Shown here in pieces: positions 1 to 6,295 of a DNA stretch of 15,941 nt. Position numbers and translations under genes: made by a program. Each line of letters begins with the position of its first letter. Position 1 is the first letter of the stretch. The notes under the pieces were generated by a model, which saw nothing but the letters and a program-made list of their open reading frames with translations, did not search any database and was not told where the DNA came from. The DNA is taken from NCBI GenBank assembly GCA_023426275.1, contig JAFABC010000363.1:1-15941 (forward strand), given 5' to 3'. Source of the stretch: Pseudomonadota bacterium (GTDB lineage: Bacteria > Desulfobacterota > Desulfovibrionia > Desulfovibrionales > Desulfovibrionaceae).

Positions 1-178
1 GGCCGGGGGCGTCGAAAACCGCGCCGGTCGCCGTGCGGGTGAAGGTGCGCCGCCGGCCGCAGGCCGGGCAGGTGAAGGCCGCCCTGGCGCCGATGGGCGG
101 CCTGCCCGGCTCCAGGGCCAGTTCGTGCCCGCCGCAGGGGCAGGCGATGGTGACGGTGGCGACGGTGCCTGGCGTCAT
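1..178 (-). CDS. Small zinc-ribbon protein, partial (C-terminus outside window)
   Basis: The reading frame starts at ATG 178-176 and is open to the window edge (59 codons seen). Its ATG overlaps the TGA of the upstream ATPase gene (ATGA overlap), and a GGAGG lies 7 nt before it (plus coordinates 186-190), so the start is well supported. The visible protein has a CPCGG motif (Cys13, Cys15) and a CPAC motif (Cys37, Cys40), which together look like a four-cysteine zinc ribbon, followed by a basic, Thr/Arg-rich stretch. I do not recognise the family. It is the third gene of the pilT operon and so may act in pilus retraction or its control, but that rests on position only. The remaining C-terminal part could carry a further domain. 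Confidence 0.6.
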   Translation of the reverse strand, partial: MTPGTVATVTIACPCGGHELALEPGRPPIGARAAFTCPACGRRRTFTRTATGAVFDAPG

Positions 179-1377
179 GGCTGGTCCTCCCCGGCGGTCT
201 CGTCCGGCGGAGCGGGCCGGTCCAGGTCGAGGCCGGTGATGCTGGACACGGGCAGGCCCCGGGCGGCCTTGATGGCGTCGAGTTCCCGGGACAGGGCGGC
301 CCGGTCGGCGGCCCGGGATACGGCCGTTTCCTCGCTGATGACGCCGGCGGCGAACAGGGCGGCGGTGGCGGCGTCGAAGGTGACCATGCCGTAGGGCTGG
401 CCCTGCTCCAGGATGTCGGCAAAGCCCTTGGCGTCGCTTTCGCCGGACAGGATGCGGTCGCGGGTGCGCAGGGTGGCGGCCAGCACCTCGGCCGAGACGG
501 CCCGGCCGCCGCCTTCGCGCGGCAGCAGGCGCTGGGCCACCACGTAGCGCAGGCTGGCGGCCAGCCGCTGCCGGGCCAGCCGCTGCTCGGCCGGGCTGAA
601 AAAGGCCAGCAGCCGTTCCACCGCGCCGGCGCAGTCGGCGGTGTGCAGGGTGGCCAGCACGAGATGGCCGGTTTCGGCCGCGCCCAGGGCCGCGTCCACG
701 GTTTCGCGGTCGCGGGCCTCGCCGACCAGGATCACGTGGGGGGCTTGGCGCAGGGCCGAGCGGATGCCGTCGGCAAAGGAGGGAAAGTCGGTGCCGAGCT
801 CGCGCTGGCTGACCACGCCGCGTCCCGGCGGCAGCAGGCATTCCACCGGGTCCTCCAGGCTGACCAGATGCACGGCCCGGCGCATCAGGATGGTGCGGCA
901 CAGGGCGGCCAGGGTGGTGGACTTGCCCGAGCCCGTGGCCCCGACCACCAGCACGAGGCCTTCGCCGAGTTCGGTCAGCCGGTCGAGCACCGGCGGCAGG
1001 CCGAGCGTTTCCAGGCGCGGCGGCGCGTCGGGCAGCCGGCGCAGCACCAGCCCCAGGCTGTCCCCGGCCCGGTAGGCATTGACCCGGAACCGGACGCCCC
1101 CCGGGTGGACGTAGGCCGCGTCGCAGCCGCCGCGCGCGCGCAGGTCGGCCAGCAGGCGCGCGTCCGTGCCCACGAGGCCGCGGGCCAGCATTTCGGTCTG
1201 TCCCGGGGCCAGCCGGCCCGGGGCGGCGTCCAGGGCAAGCGGGGTGAAGGCCCCGTCCACCAGCGCCCCGGCCGGCGCGCCGGCGGCAAACAGGTAGTCC
1301 GAGGCCTTTGGCGCGGCGGCCAGCGCCGCGCCGACCAGGGCGTCGAGGACCGGGCGGAAGCGCGACATGGCCGTCAC
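175..1377 (-). CDS. PilT/PilU-like pilus retraction ATPase paralog
   Basis: A 400-residue secretion-superfamily hexameric ATPase. All catalytic boxes are present: Walker A GATGSGKST (146-154), Asp box LEDPVE (174-179), Walker B VILVGEARD (about 215-223) and His box TGHLVLATLH (236-245). The N-terminal PAS-like domain is recognisable (SDYLFAAG at 26-33, where PilT has SDLHLASG) but diverged, Ala/Gly-rich and poor in the usual charged residues. The AIRNLIRE retraction motif of PilT is absent, and the protein has an acidic, Pro-rich tail, features closer to PilU. It is probably an accessory retraction motor working with PilT. The GTG start overlaps the pilT stop (GTGA). An in-frame ATG at 1368 is better spaced (10 nt) from the GAGG at 1379-1382 and is a credible alternative start. 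Confidence 0.85.
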   Translation of the reverse strand: MTAMSRFRPVLDALVGAALAAAPKASDYLFAAGAPAGALVDGAFTPLALDAAPGRLAPGQTEMLARGLVGTDARLLADLRARGGCDAAYVHPGGVRFRVNAYRAGDSLGLVLRRLPDAPPRLETLGLPPVLDRLTELGEGLVLVVGATGSGKSTTLAALCRTILMRRAVHLVSLEDPVECLLPPGRGVVSQRELGTDFPSFADGIRSALRQAPHVILVGEARDRETVDAALGAAETGHLVLATLHTADCAGAVERLLAFFSPAEQRLARQRLAASLRYVVAQRLLPREGGGRAVSAEVLAATLRTRDRILSGESDAKGFADILEQGQPYGMVTFDAATAALFAAGVISEETAVSRAADRAALSRELDAIKAARGLPVSSITGLDLDRPAPPDETAGEDQP

Positions 1378-2450
1378 GCCTCGTGGCGCGGCACGGCCGA
1401 CGCCGCGTCCGCGAACCGGTTCTTGTTGACGGCGTTTCTCCAGGCGTCGGCCGGGCTGATGCGGCCGGCGGCGAAAAGCTCCAGCAGCGATTCGTCCAGG
1501 GTCCGCATACCCTGGTTCCTGCCGGTCTCCATGACGGAGAAAATCTGAAATACCTTGTTTTCGCGAATGAGGTTGCGCACGGCGGTGTTGGCCAGCAGGA
1601 TTTCCTGGGCCAGCACCCGGCCGGGCGCATCGACCCGGGGAAAGAGCATCTGCGAGATCACGGCGCCCAGCGATTCGGCCAGGGCCGAGCGGATCTGCGC
1701 CTGCCGGTCGCCGGGAAAGACGTCGATGATCCGGTCGATGGTCTTGGCCGCGGACACGGTGTGCAGGGTGGACAGGACCAGATGGCCGGTCTCGGCCGCT
1801 TCCAGGGCCAGTTCGATGGTTTCCAGGTCGCGCATTTCCCCCACCAGGATGATGTCCGGGTCCTCGCGCAGCGCCCCGCGCAGGGCGGCGGCAAAGGAGC
1901 GGGTGTCGCGGCCCACCTCGCGCTGGTTGACGAGGCAGGTCCCGGAAGCGTGCAGAAATTCGATGGGGTCCTCGATGGTGATGATGTGCTCGCGGCGATG
2001 CTCGGCGGCGTGACGGACTATGGCGGCCAGGGTGGTGGACTTGCCCGAGCCCGTGGGGCCGGTGACGAGCACGAGGCCTTTCGGGCGCAGGGCCAGTTCG
2101 CCCAGGATGTCCGGCAGGTTGAGCGTTTCCAGGGTGGGCACGGTCTCGGGGATGGCCCGGAAGGCGGCCGACACCCCGCGTTCCTGGCGGAAATAGTTGG
2201 CGCGCAGCCGGCCGATGCCGGGGGCGGCATAGGCGAAGTCCAGGTCGCCGGTCTCCTCGAACACCTTGATGAGGCGCTCGGGCGCGATCTCGTAGAGCAG
2301 GGTCTTGAGTTCCTCGGTGTCGAGGACCTTGTATTTGATGCGTTCCAGCCGGCCGTTCAAGCGCAGCATGGGCTGGGAGCCGCTGGCCAGATGCAGGTCC
2401 GAGGCTCCGGTTTCCTTGAGCATTTTAAAGAAGGCGTCGATCTGGGCCAT
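1374..2450 (-). CDS. pilT: PilT, type IV pilus retraction ATPase
   Basis: A cytoplasmic hexameric ATPase that powers pilus disassembly and retraction at the inner-membrane platform. At 358 residues it has normal PilT length. It shows the N-terminal signature ASDLHLASGSQPMLRLNG (16-33), Walker A GPTGSGKST (131-139), Asp box IEDPIE (159-164), Walker B DIILVGEMRD (199-208), His box TGHLVLSTLH (221-230) and the AVRNLIRE motif (290-297) that marks PilT and is needed for retraction in characterised homologs. It leads the minus-strand operon and is transcribed away from the assembly operon. The ATG is preceded by a modest GGGCGG. No zinc-binding tetracysteine is present, as expected for PilT and unlike the extension ATPases. 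Confidence 0.95.
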   Translation of the reverse strand: MAQIDAFFKMLKETGASDLHLASGSQPMLRLNGRLERIKYKVLDTEELKTLLYEIAPERLIKVFEETGDLDFAYAAPGIGRLRANYFRQERGVSAAFRAIPETVPTLETLNLPDILGELALRPKGLVLVTGPTGSGKSTTLAAIVRHAAEHRREHIITIEDPIEFLHASGTCLVNQREVGRDTRSFAAALRGALREDPDIILVGEMRDLETIELALEAAETGHLVLSTLHTVSAAKTIDRIIDVFPGDRQAQIRSALAESLGAVISQMLFPRVDAPGRVLAQEILLANTAVRNLIRENKVFQIFSVMETGRNQGMRTLDESLLELFAAGRISPADAWRNAVNKNRFADAASAVPRHEA

Positions 2451-2649
2451 GACACCGCCCGGGGTTCGAGGTTGGCGCGCCCTCGTTTCGTAGCATGGAC
2501 CCGGGGGGTTTTGGAATCGCCGCGCCGGGGCCGGCCTGTTTTGGGCATGTCTTTTGTATAATAACGACCGCGTCCGACAGCCCTTTTTGACAACCCGCCG
2601 GAAAGCAGGACGAAGTTCGGACGCGCGGCGATGGGAAGGATCGCCGGGA

Positions 2650-2700
2650 GTATGAAAAAATGAAACGGTCGGCCAGGTCGTATGAAAAAATAAAAAGGTC
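2650..2700. repeat. Two 21-bp direct repeats, 30-bp period
   Basis: Copies at 2650-2670 and 2680-2700 share the 12-base core GTATGAAAAAAT and end AAA-GGTC, matching at 19 of 21 positions (differences at 2662/2692 and 2666/2696). The 30-bp period is close to three helical turns, so both copies face the same side of the DNA. They lie about 200-250 bp before the pilT start and 90-140 bp before the helix-turn-helix gene start, suiting a regulator that acts on one or both operons. The repeats are seen directly; regulator binding is inference. Confidence 0.7.
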
Positions 2701-2756
2701 CTGTCGAACGCCGCACGCGGGCGGGGTGTTTTTTTTTGCCCGAGGCCGACTGTAGA

Positions 2757-2774
2757 TATCGTTTGTTAACGATA
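2757..2774 (+). promoter_or_regulatory. Inverted repeat abutting a ribosome binding site (candidate operator or leader hairpin)
   Basis: TATCGTTTGTTAACGATA is a perfect inverted repeat with 7-bp arms and a 4-nt centre. Its last base is the first A of the AAGGAG ribosome binding site (2774-2779) of the helix-turn-helix gene. It could be an autoregulatory operator or a 5'UTR hairpin affecting translation. Confidence 0.5.
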
Positions 2775-2788
2775 AGGAGCGACGGGAG

Positions 2789-2974
2789 ATGCGGGAACAA
2801 TCCGATTCGGTGAAGGAAACCTACACGGTCCAGGAAGTGGCCCGGCTGCTCAAATGCAGCGATCAGACGGTGCGCAAATTCATCAAGGGCAATACGTTGC
2901 GGGGCGTCAAGGTCGGTCGCGGCTGGCGCATCAGCCATGACGAAGTGGTGCGCATGACGCAGTTGCAGGGCTGA
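2789..2974 (+). CDS. Small helix-turn-helix DNA-binding protein (MerR/excisionase-like, HTH_17 type)
   Basis: A 61-residue protein that is almost only a winged helix-turn-helix. YTVQEVARLLKCSDQTVRKF (about 12-31) forms the HTH with the typical TVQEVA entry and the recognition helix, and GVKVGRGWRISHDEVVRM (39-56) is the wing and following helix. It has no dimerisation or effector domain, as in BldC-like and excisionase-family proteins. AAGGAG at 2774-2779 lies 9 nt before the ATG. It precedes the pilus assembly operon by 46 bp and is probably co-transcribed with it. There is no integrase or phage gene nearby, so a regulatory role in pilus expression is more likely than recombination directionality. 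Its target is unknown; the nearby repeats are candidates. Confidence 0.85.
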   Translation: MREQSDSVKETYTVQEVARLLKCSDQTVRKFIKGNTLRGVKVGRGWRISHDEVVRMTQLQG

Positions 2975-3020
2975 CGCGGCCGGAACCGAATCCTCCATCG
3001 TCCAAGACGGGAAACGACAC

Positions 3021-5117
3021 GTGGCCAGAACAAACCGCCTTTCGCCGAACCAGCGGCTGCTGGAGCTGATCCGCAAGCCCGCGGACGCGCCGTCCGCGTC
3101 GGCCCCTGCCGGCGTGACCGCCAAGGCGGCCTCGTCGGCCTCCGGCGGTGCGGGCGGGACCGCGCCCCGGGCCTGGCTTTCCGCCATGGAGGCCTTGCGC
3201 CGGTTGCGGCCGCTGCACCGGGGCGTCAGCGTCGGCGTGGACATCTCGCCGGAGAGCGTCAGCTGTGTGAAAATCCGGGGCCGCGACGCGGACTTCGACC
3301 TGCTCGGGGCCGTGGTCACGCCCGTGCCCGAGGGGGTCACGCCGGAGAGCCCCGCGTTTATGGCCCTCCTGCGCCGCACCCTGTCCGATCTGTGCGGCCC
3401 GGGCCCCGCCCCGGCCATCTGGGCCGCGGTCCAAAGCGCCCGGGCCAACCTCCAGTTCGTGACCATCCCCAAGGTGGCCTCCAAACAGGTGGACAACGCG
3501 GTCTATTGGACGGCCAAAAAAGAGATGGCCTTTGACGAGGCCGGCGTCATCTTCGATTTCGAGCGCCGGGGGGAGGTGGCCGAAAAAGGGACCACCCGCC
3601 TCGGGGCCATGGCCTACGCCGCGCCCCGGGCCGATGTGGAGGCGGTGCGCGCCGCCTTCGCCAAGGCGGGCTTTCCCCTGACCGGGGTGAGCCTGGAGCC
3701 TTTTGCCCACCAGAATTTCTTTCGCCGGCGGCTCGTGCCCCAGGCCGGGGAGACCACGGCCAACCTGCACGTGGGCCGGAACTGGTCGCGCCTGGAAATC
3801 TATTCCAACGGCGACCTGATGTTCGTGCGCGTCATCAAGACCTCCATGGCGGGCATGATGCAGGCCGTGCAGGAAGCCCTGGAGTCCCGGTTGGCCGTCA
3901 TGGCCCAGACGCCGCCTCCGGCCGCCGACGCGGCGGACGCGCCGGGGGAGCTGGACCTGCCCTTTGCGCCCGAGATGGCGGAAGGCGCCCCGCTGCCCGA
4001 TCCGGACGCCTCGCAGGAGCCCGGGGACGGTCTGGTGCTGGAACTCGACGCCGCCCCCGCCGCGCCCATGCCGCAGGCGCCGCCCCCGCCGCCCAAGGTG
4101 GACCGGGCGCAGTTGCAGGAGCTCTTCGACAGCATCATCTACGGCTGCGACCAACTCGACGCCTGCCATCCCGGGGCGGGGCTCGACCCCGAGGACGTCA
4201 TGGGCATGTTGGAGCCCGTGGCCTCGCGGCTCGTGCGCCAGGTCGAGATGACGCTCAAGCACTATCGCGAGTCGTTGGGCTACGAGGCGGTCACGCGCCT
4301 GACCGTGTCCGGTCCGCTCGGGGCGAGCCAGCTGTTCCTGAACTATATCGGCGAGCAGACGGGCCTGCCCTGCGTCAGCCTCGATCCGCTGCGCGGCCGC
4401 CGGGTGCGGGCCATCGGCGGCAATGGCGGGGACCGGCAGGGACCGGCCTGGACCCAGGCCCTGGGACTGGCCTTTTCCGACCCGGCCATCACGCCCAACG
4501 CGCTGTTCACCTACACGGCCAAGGCGGCCGTGCGCGCCTCCCGGATGCTGGAACAATGCGCCATCGTGGGGCTTGCCGTGGTGCTGCTGGCCATGGCCTA
4601 TTTTTCCTTTCACCTTTCCCATCGGGCTCGGGACCTCGGGCGGCAACGCGACCAGCTCGCCTCCCAGCTGGCCTCCCTGGGCGGCAGCGTGGACATCAAG
4701 CAGCTGACGCGCCAGCTGGCCTCCCTGCGCGAACGGCGCGAGGCGCTTCGGAGCTTTGCCCGGCGCAACCAGACCGTTGGCATTTTCCAGCAGGCCCTGT
4801 CCCTGGCCCCGGACGGCGTGGCCGTGGGCACCCTCACCAGTGAAATCGGCCCGCCGGCGGCCCCGGCTCCGGCCAAGGGCAAGGGCGGCCATGCGTCGCA
4901 ACCGGCCGGGCAGCCGGGCCGACTGATCCTGGAAGGCATGATCACCGGCGATCCCCGGCTGTTCGACTCCATGCTGACGAGCTACGTGGTGGCCTGGAGG
5001 GTTCGCCGCTCTTTCATGACGTCACGGTCAAGAAAAGCGAACTTGAGGCGCTGGAAGGCGGGGCGACGGGGCAGCGCTTCATCCTGTCCCTGGCCTTGGC
5101 GGAGCACTAGGTCATGA
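3021..5117 (+). CDS. mshI: MshI-like PilM-PilN fusion, with apparent frameshift near the 3' end
   Basis: An inner-membrane alignment protein linking the cytoplasmic motor to the periplasmic complex. It starts at GTG 3021. The N-terminal 60 residues look disordered. Residues 68-290 and 362-495 form a PilM-like actin-fold domain (GVSVGVDISPESVSCVKI at 68-85). A Pro/Ala/acid-rich insert (296-360) splits it. One TM helix (about 511-530), a coiled coil (535-582) and a PilN-like periplasmic domain follow. The actin-fold/TM/periplasmic layout matches MshI and GspL. After Ala658 the read frame turns into Arg/Ser-rich sequence ending at 5117. Shifting frame with one extra base at about 4992-4995 gives LEGSPLFHDVTVKKSELEAL and on to FILSLALAEH, typical of a PilN C-terminus, with a TAG at 5108-5110, only 3 nt before the next ATG. 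The intact product would be 696 residues. This is either a sequencing error or a recent 1-base deletion. Confidence 0.85.
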   Translation: MARTNRLSPNQRLLELIRKPADAPSASAPAGVTAKAASSASGGAGGTAPRAWLSAMEALRRLRPLHRGVSVGVDISPESVSCVKIRGRDADFDLLGAVVTPVPEGVTPESPAFMALLRRTLSDLCGPGPAPAIWAAVQSARANLQFVTIPKVASKQVDNAVYWTAKKEMAFDEAGVIFDFERRGEVAEKGTTRLGAMAYAAPRADVEAVRAAFAKAGFPLTGVSLEPFAHQNFFRRRLVPQAGETTANLHVGRNWSRLEIYSNGDLMFVRVIKTSMAGMMQAVQEALESRLAVMAQTPPPAADAADAPGELDLPFAPEMAEGAPLPDPDASQEPGDGLVLELDAAPAAPMPQAPPPPPKVDRAQLQELFDSIIYGCDQLDACHPGAGLDPEDVMGMLEPVASRLVRQVEMTLKHYRESLGYEAVTRLTVSGPLGASQLFLNYIGEQTGLPCVSLDPLRGRRVRAIGGNGGDRQGPAWTQALGLAFSDPAITPNALFTYTAKAAVRASRMLEQCAIVGLAVVLLAMAYFSFHLSHRARDLGRQRDQLASQLASLGGSVDIKQLTRQLASLRERREALRSFARRNQTVGIFQQALSLAPDGVAVGTLTSEIGPPAAPAPAKGKGGHASQPAGQPGRLILEGMITGDPRLFDSMLTSYVVAWRVRRSFMTSRSRKANLRRWKAGRRGSASSCPWPWRSTRS

Positions 5118-5647
5118 CACTCGCGGAAGTCAAAAAACGTCTGCCCCCGCGCACCCTGGGGCTGTTCGCCGTCGGCGCGGCCCTGGCGCTGGCGTTCGTG
5201 GCCGTGTGCATCATTCCGTACTCCCACATGATCGACGAGTTGCAGGGGGAGATCGGCCGCCTGCGGGCCACCGTGGAGGAGCGCAAGCAGCTCGCGCCCG
5301 TGCTCGCGGCCCTGAACGCGGCCCGCAACGACTTGCCCGAGGTGGAGGCGGTGGTGGCGCGCAAGCCGTTGCCGCTTGGCGATGTGGAGAAGCTGTCCGG
5401 GATCATGGACACCATGGCCAGACCGCTCGGACTGCGCGTGACCCGGGTGTCGCCGGACCCCATGTCCGTGACGCGCAGCCAGCTTATGGCCGTCCGCCTG
5501 GGACTGGCCGGCGAGGCTCCGAACTTTCGGCAATTCCTGTTGGCCCTTGGCCGCTACGCCCCCTTGGTGCGGATCGAGTCGGTGGTCTCCTCGGTGGGGG
5601 ACGTGGGCCGCGAGTACAAGGTGAAGTGTTGGCTGGCCGTGCGCTAG
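5114..5647 (+). CDS. mshJ: MshJ, PilO/GspM-like pilus assembly protein
   Basis: A 177-residue bitopic inner-membrane protein. It has a short cytoplasmic N-terminus, one TM helix (about 14-36), a periplasmic coiled coil (37-75, with ELQGEIGRLRATVEERKQ) and a ferredoxin-like C-terminal domain (about 88-177). This is the PilO/GspM architecture. PilO-type proteins pair with PilN in the periplasm, and here the partner would be the PilN half of the preceding gene. The ATG lies 3 nt after the frame-corrected stop of that gene, with GGAG at 5101-5104, so the two are translationally coupled. The match is by architecture and position more than by a signature motif, since this family is poorly conserved. 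Confidence 0.8.
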   Translation: MTLAEVKKRLPPRTLGLFAVGAALALAFVAVCIIPYSHMIDELQGEIGRLRATVEERKQLAPVLAALNAARNDLPEVEAVVARKPLPLGDVEKLSGIMDTMARPLGLRVTRVSPDPMSVTRSQLMAVRLGLAGEAPNFRQFLLALGRYAPLVRIESVVSSVGDVGREYKVKCWLAVR

Positions 5648-5701
5648 CGGCGCGGCCTTTGCCTGGGCGACGGTCGTTGCGAAAAAGGGAAGGAGGCGAA
5701 C

Positions 5702-5788
5702 GTGCTGCCGGTGAAATTCCTTTCGCCACCTTGCGCGGACACGACATCAAGCCTTGGCGGGGAGCGATGGTGCCATGACCAGCCGTGA
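5702..5788 (+). other. Possible 28-codon leader ORF
   Basis: The 127-bp gap between mshJ and mshK has a perfect AGGAGG (5691-5696) placed 5 nt before a GTG at 5702. The frame runs 28 codons (MLPVKFLSPPCADTT at its start) and ends at TGA 5786-5788, just inside mshK. The ribosome binding site is better than that of mshK itself. It could couple translation into mshK or be a decayed gene start. No homology is recognised. Confidence 0.3.
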
Positions 5789-6254
5789 AAAAATCATTGT
5801 GGGCGTGACGGCCGCCGTCGCCGTAATCGGCCTGTGGATCGGGCTTGGCGGCGACGGGTCCCGGGGACGTCCCGGCCCGGCGCCCGCCGCCAACGTGGCG
5901 GCCAAGGCCCGTGGCATGGAGGGGACCCTCAGGCAGTCCGCCCTGAATCCGGTCGAAAAGACCCTGGTGACGGCCATTGTCACGGACTGGTCCGCCGCGT
6001 CCCTGTACGACCGGCCTTTTGCCAATGGCGGAAAGGCCCAACCGGTGTTGCTGCCGCGCTACTCCGGCTTTGTCGAACTGGGCTCGGGCCGTCTGGCCGT
6101 GCTGGACGGCATGGAATACCAGGTCGGCGACACCCTGGACAGCGGCGGCTACAAGGTGGTCTCCATCGCCCCGGACAAGGTGGGGCTCGAAAGTCTGGCC
6201 AATGGCCAGCGGACCGCGGTTCCCTACGAAGGCCAGGAGGCCGAGGGTCGGTAG
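5775..6254 (+). CDS. mshK: MshK, PilP/GspC-like periplasmic linker protein
   Basis: A 159-residue bitopic protein that would link the inner-membrane alignment complex to the secretin. It has a signal anchor or TM helix (7-25), a Pro/Ala linker (30-60) and a small beta domain (96-152) with the PilP/GspC homology-region pattern YSGFVELGSGRLAVLDG followed by YQVGDTL and YKVVSIAPDKV. The ATG at 5775 was chosen because GGGGAG lies at 5759-5764, 10 nt away. An in-frame TTG at 5754 would add seven residues and has no better ribosome binding site. It is followed by a short hairpin and the secretin gene, the order known for mshK-mshL and pilP-pilQ. Confidence 0.8.
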   Translation: MTSREKIIVGVTAAVAVIGLWIGLGGDGSRGRPGPAPAANVAAKARGMEGTLRQSALNPVEKTLVTAIVTDWSAASLYDRPFANGGKAQPVLLPRYSGFVELGSGRLAVLDGMEYQVGDTLDSGGYKVVSIAPDKVGLESLANGQRTAVPYEGQEAEGR

Positions 6255-6261
6255 GGTGTGG

Positions 6262-6280
6262 CGCGCCGCTTGGCGGCGCG
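6262..6280 (+). other. Intercistronic hairpin between mshK and mshL
   Basis: CGCGCCGC-TTG-GCGGCGCG is a perfect 8-bp, all-GC stem with a 3-nt loop, between the mshK stop and the mshL ribosome binding site (6282-6290). No T-run follows, so it is not an obvious terminator. It may protect mRNA ends or set relative expression. Confidence 0.5.
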
Positions 6281-6295
6281 TGGGGGAGAGAGCGT

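Larger units (their letters stand above)
2451..2788. promoter_or_regulatory. Divergent intergenic control region
   Basis: This 338-bp gap between divergently transcribed pilT and the helix-turn-helix gene carries no credible gene. It is AT-rich against its GC-rich neighbours and must hold promoters for both operons. A TATAAT lies at 2557-2562 on the plus strand, but I see no convincing -35 at the right distance on either strand, so no promoter is assigned. The region contains a pair of 21-bp direct repeats (2650-2700), a T-run (2729-2737) and an inverted repeat against the next gene's ribosome binding site (2757-2774). I found no -24/-12 sigma-54 promoter here. Confidence 0.6.

Noticed and set aside
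1308..2561. Long plus-strand frames across 643-2561 opposite the PilT genes
   Set aside because: Antisense to canonical PilT motifs; composition is typical of shadow frames.
2557..2562. A perfect TATAAT in the divergent intergenic region
   Set aside because: No -35-like hexamer at 16-18 bp on the plus strand, and the minus-strand reading is also weak, so I do not call a promoter from it alone.
2789..2974. A phage or integrative-element excisionase
   Set aside because: The HTH type occurs in excisionases, but there is no integrase, attachment site or other mobile gene nearby, and the gene leads a pilus operon.
2931..4901. A 656-codon minus-strand frame opposite the MshI-like gene
   Set aside because: Shadow frame of a high-GC gene; no motif, and the plus strand codes for a recognised protein.
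5834..6295. An N-terminal extension of the secretin through mshK
   Set aside because: It is out of frame with mshK and would bury the signal peptide and lipobox; ATG 6296 has a good ribosome binding site.
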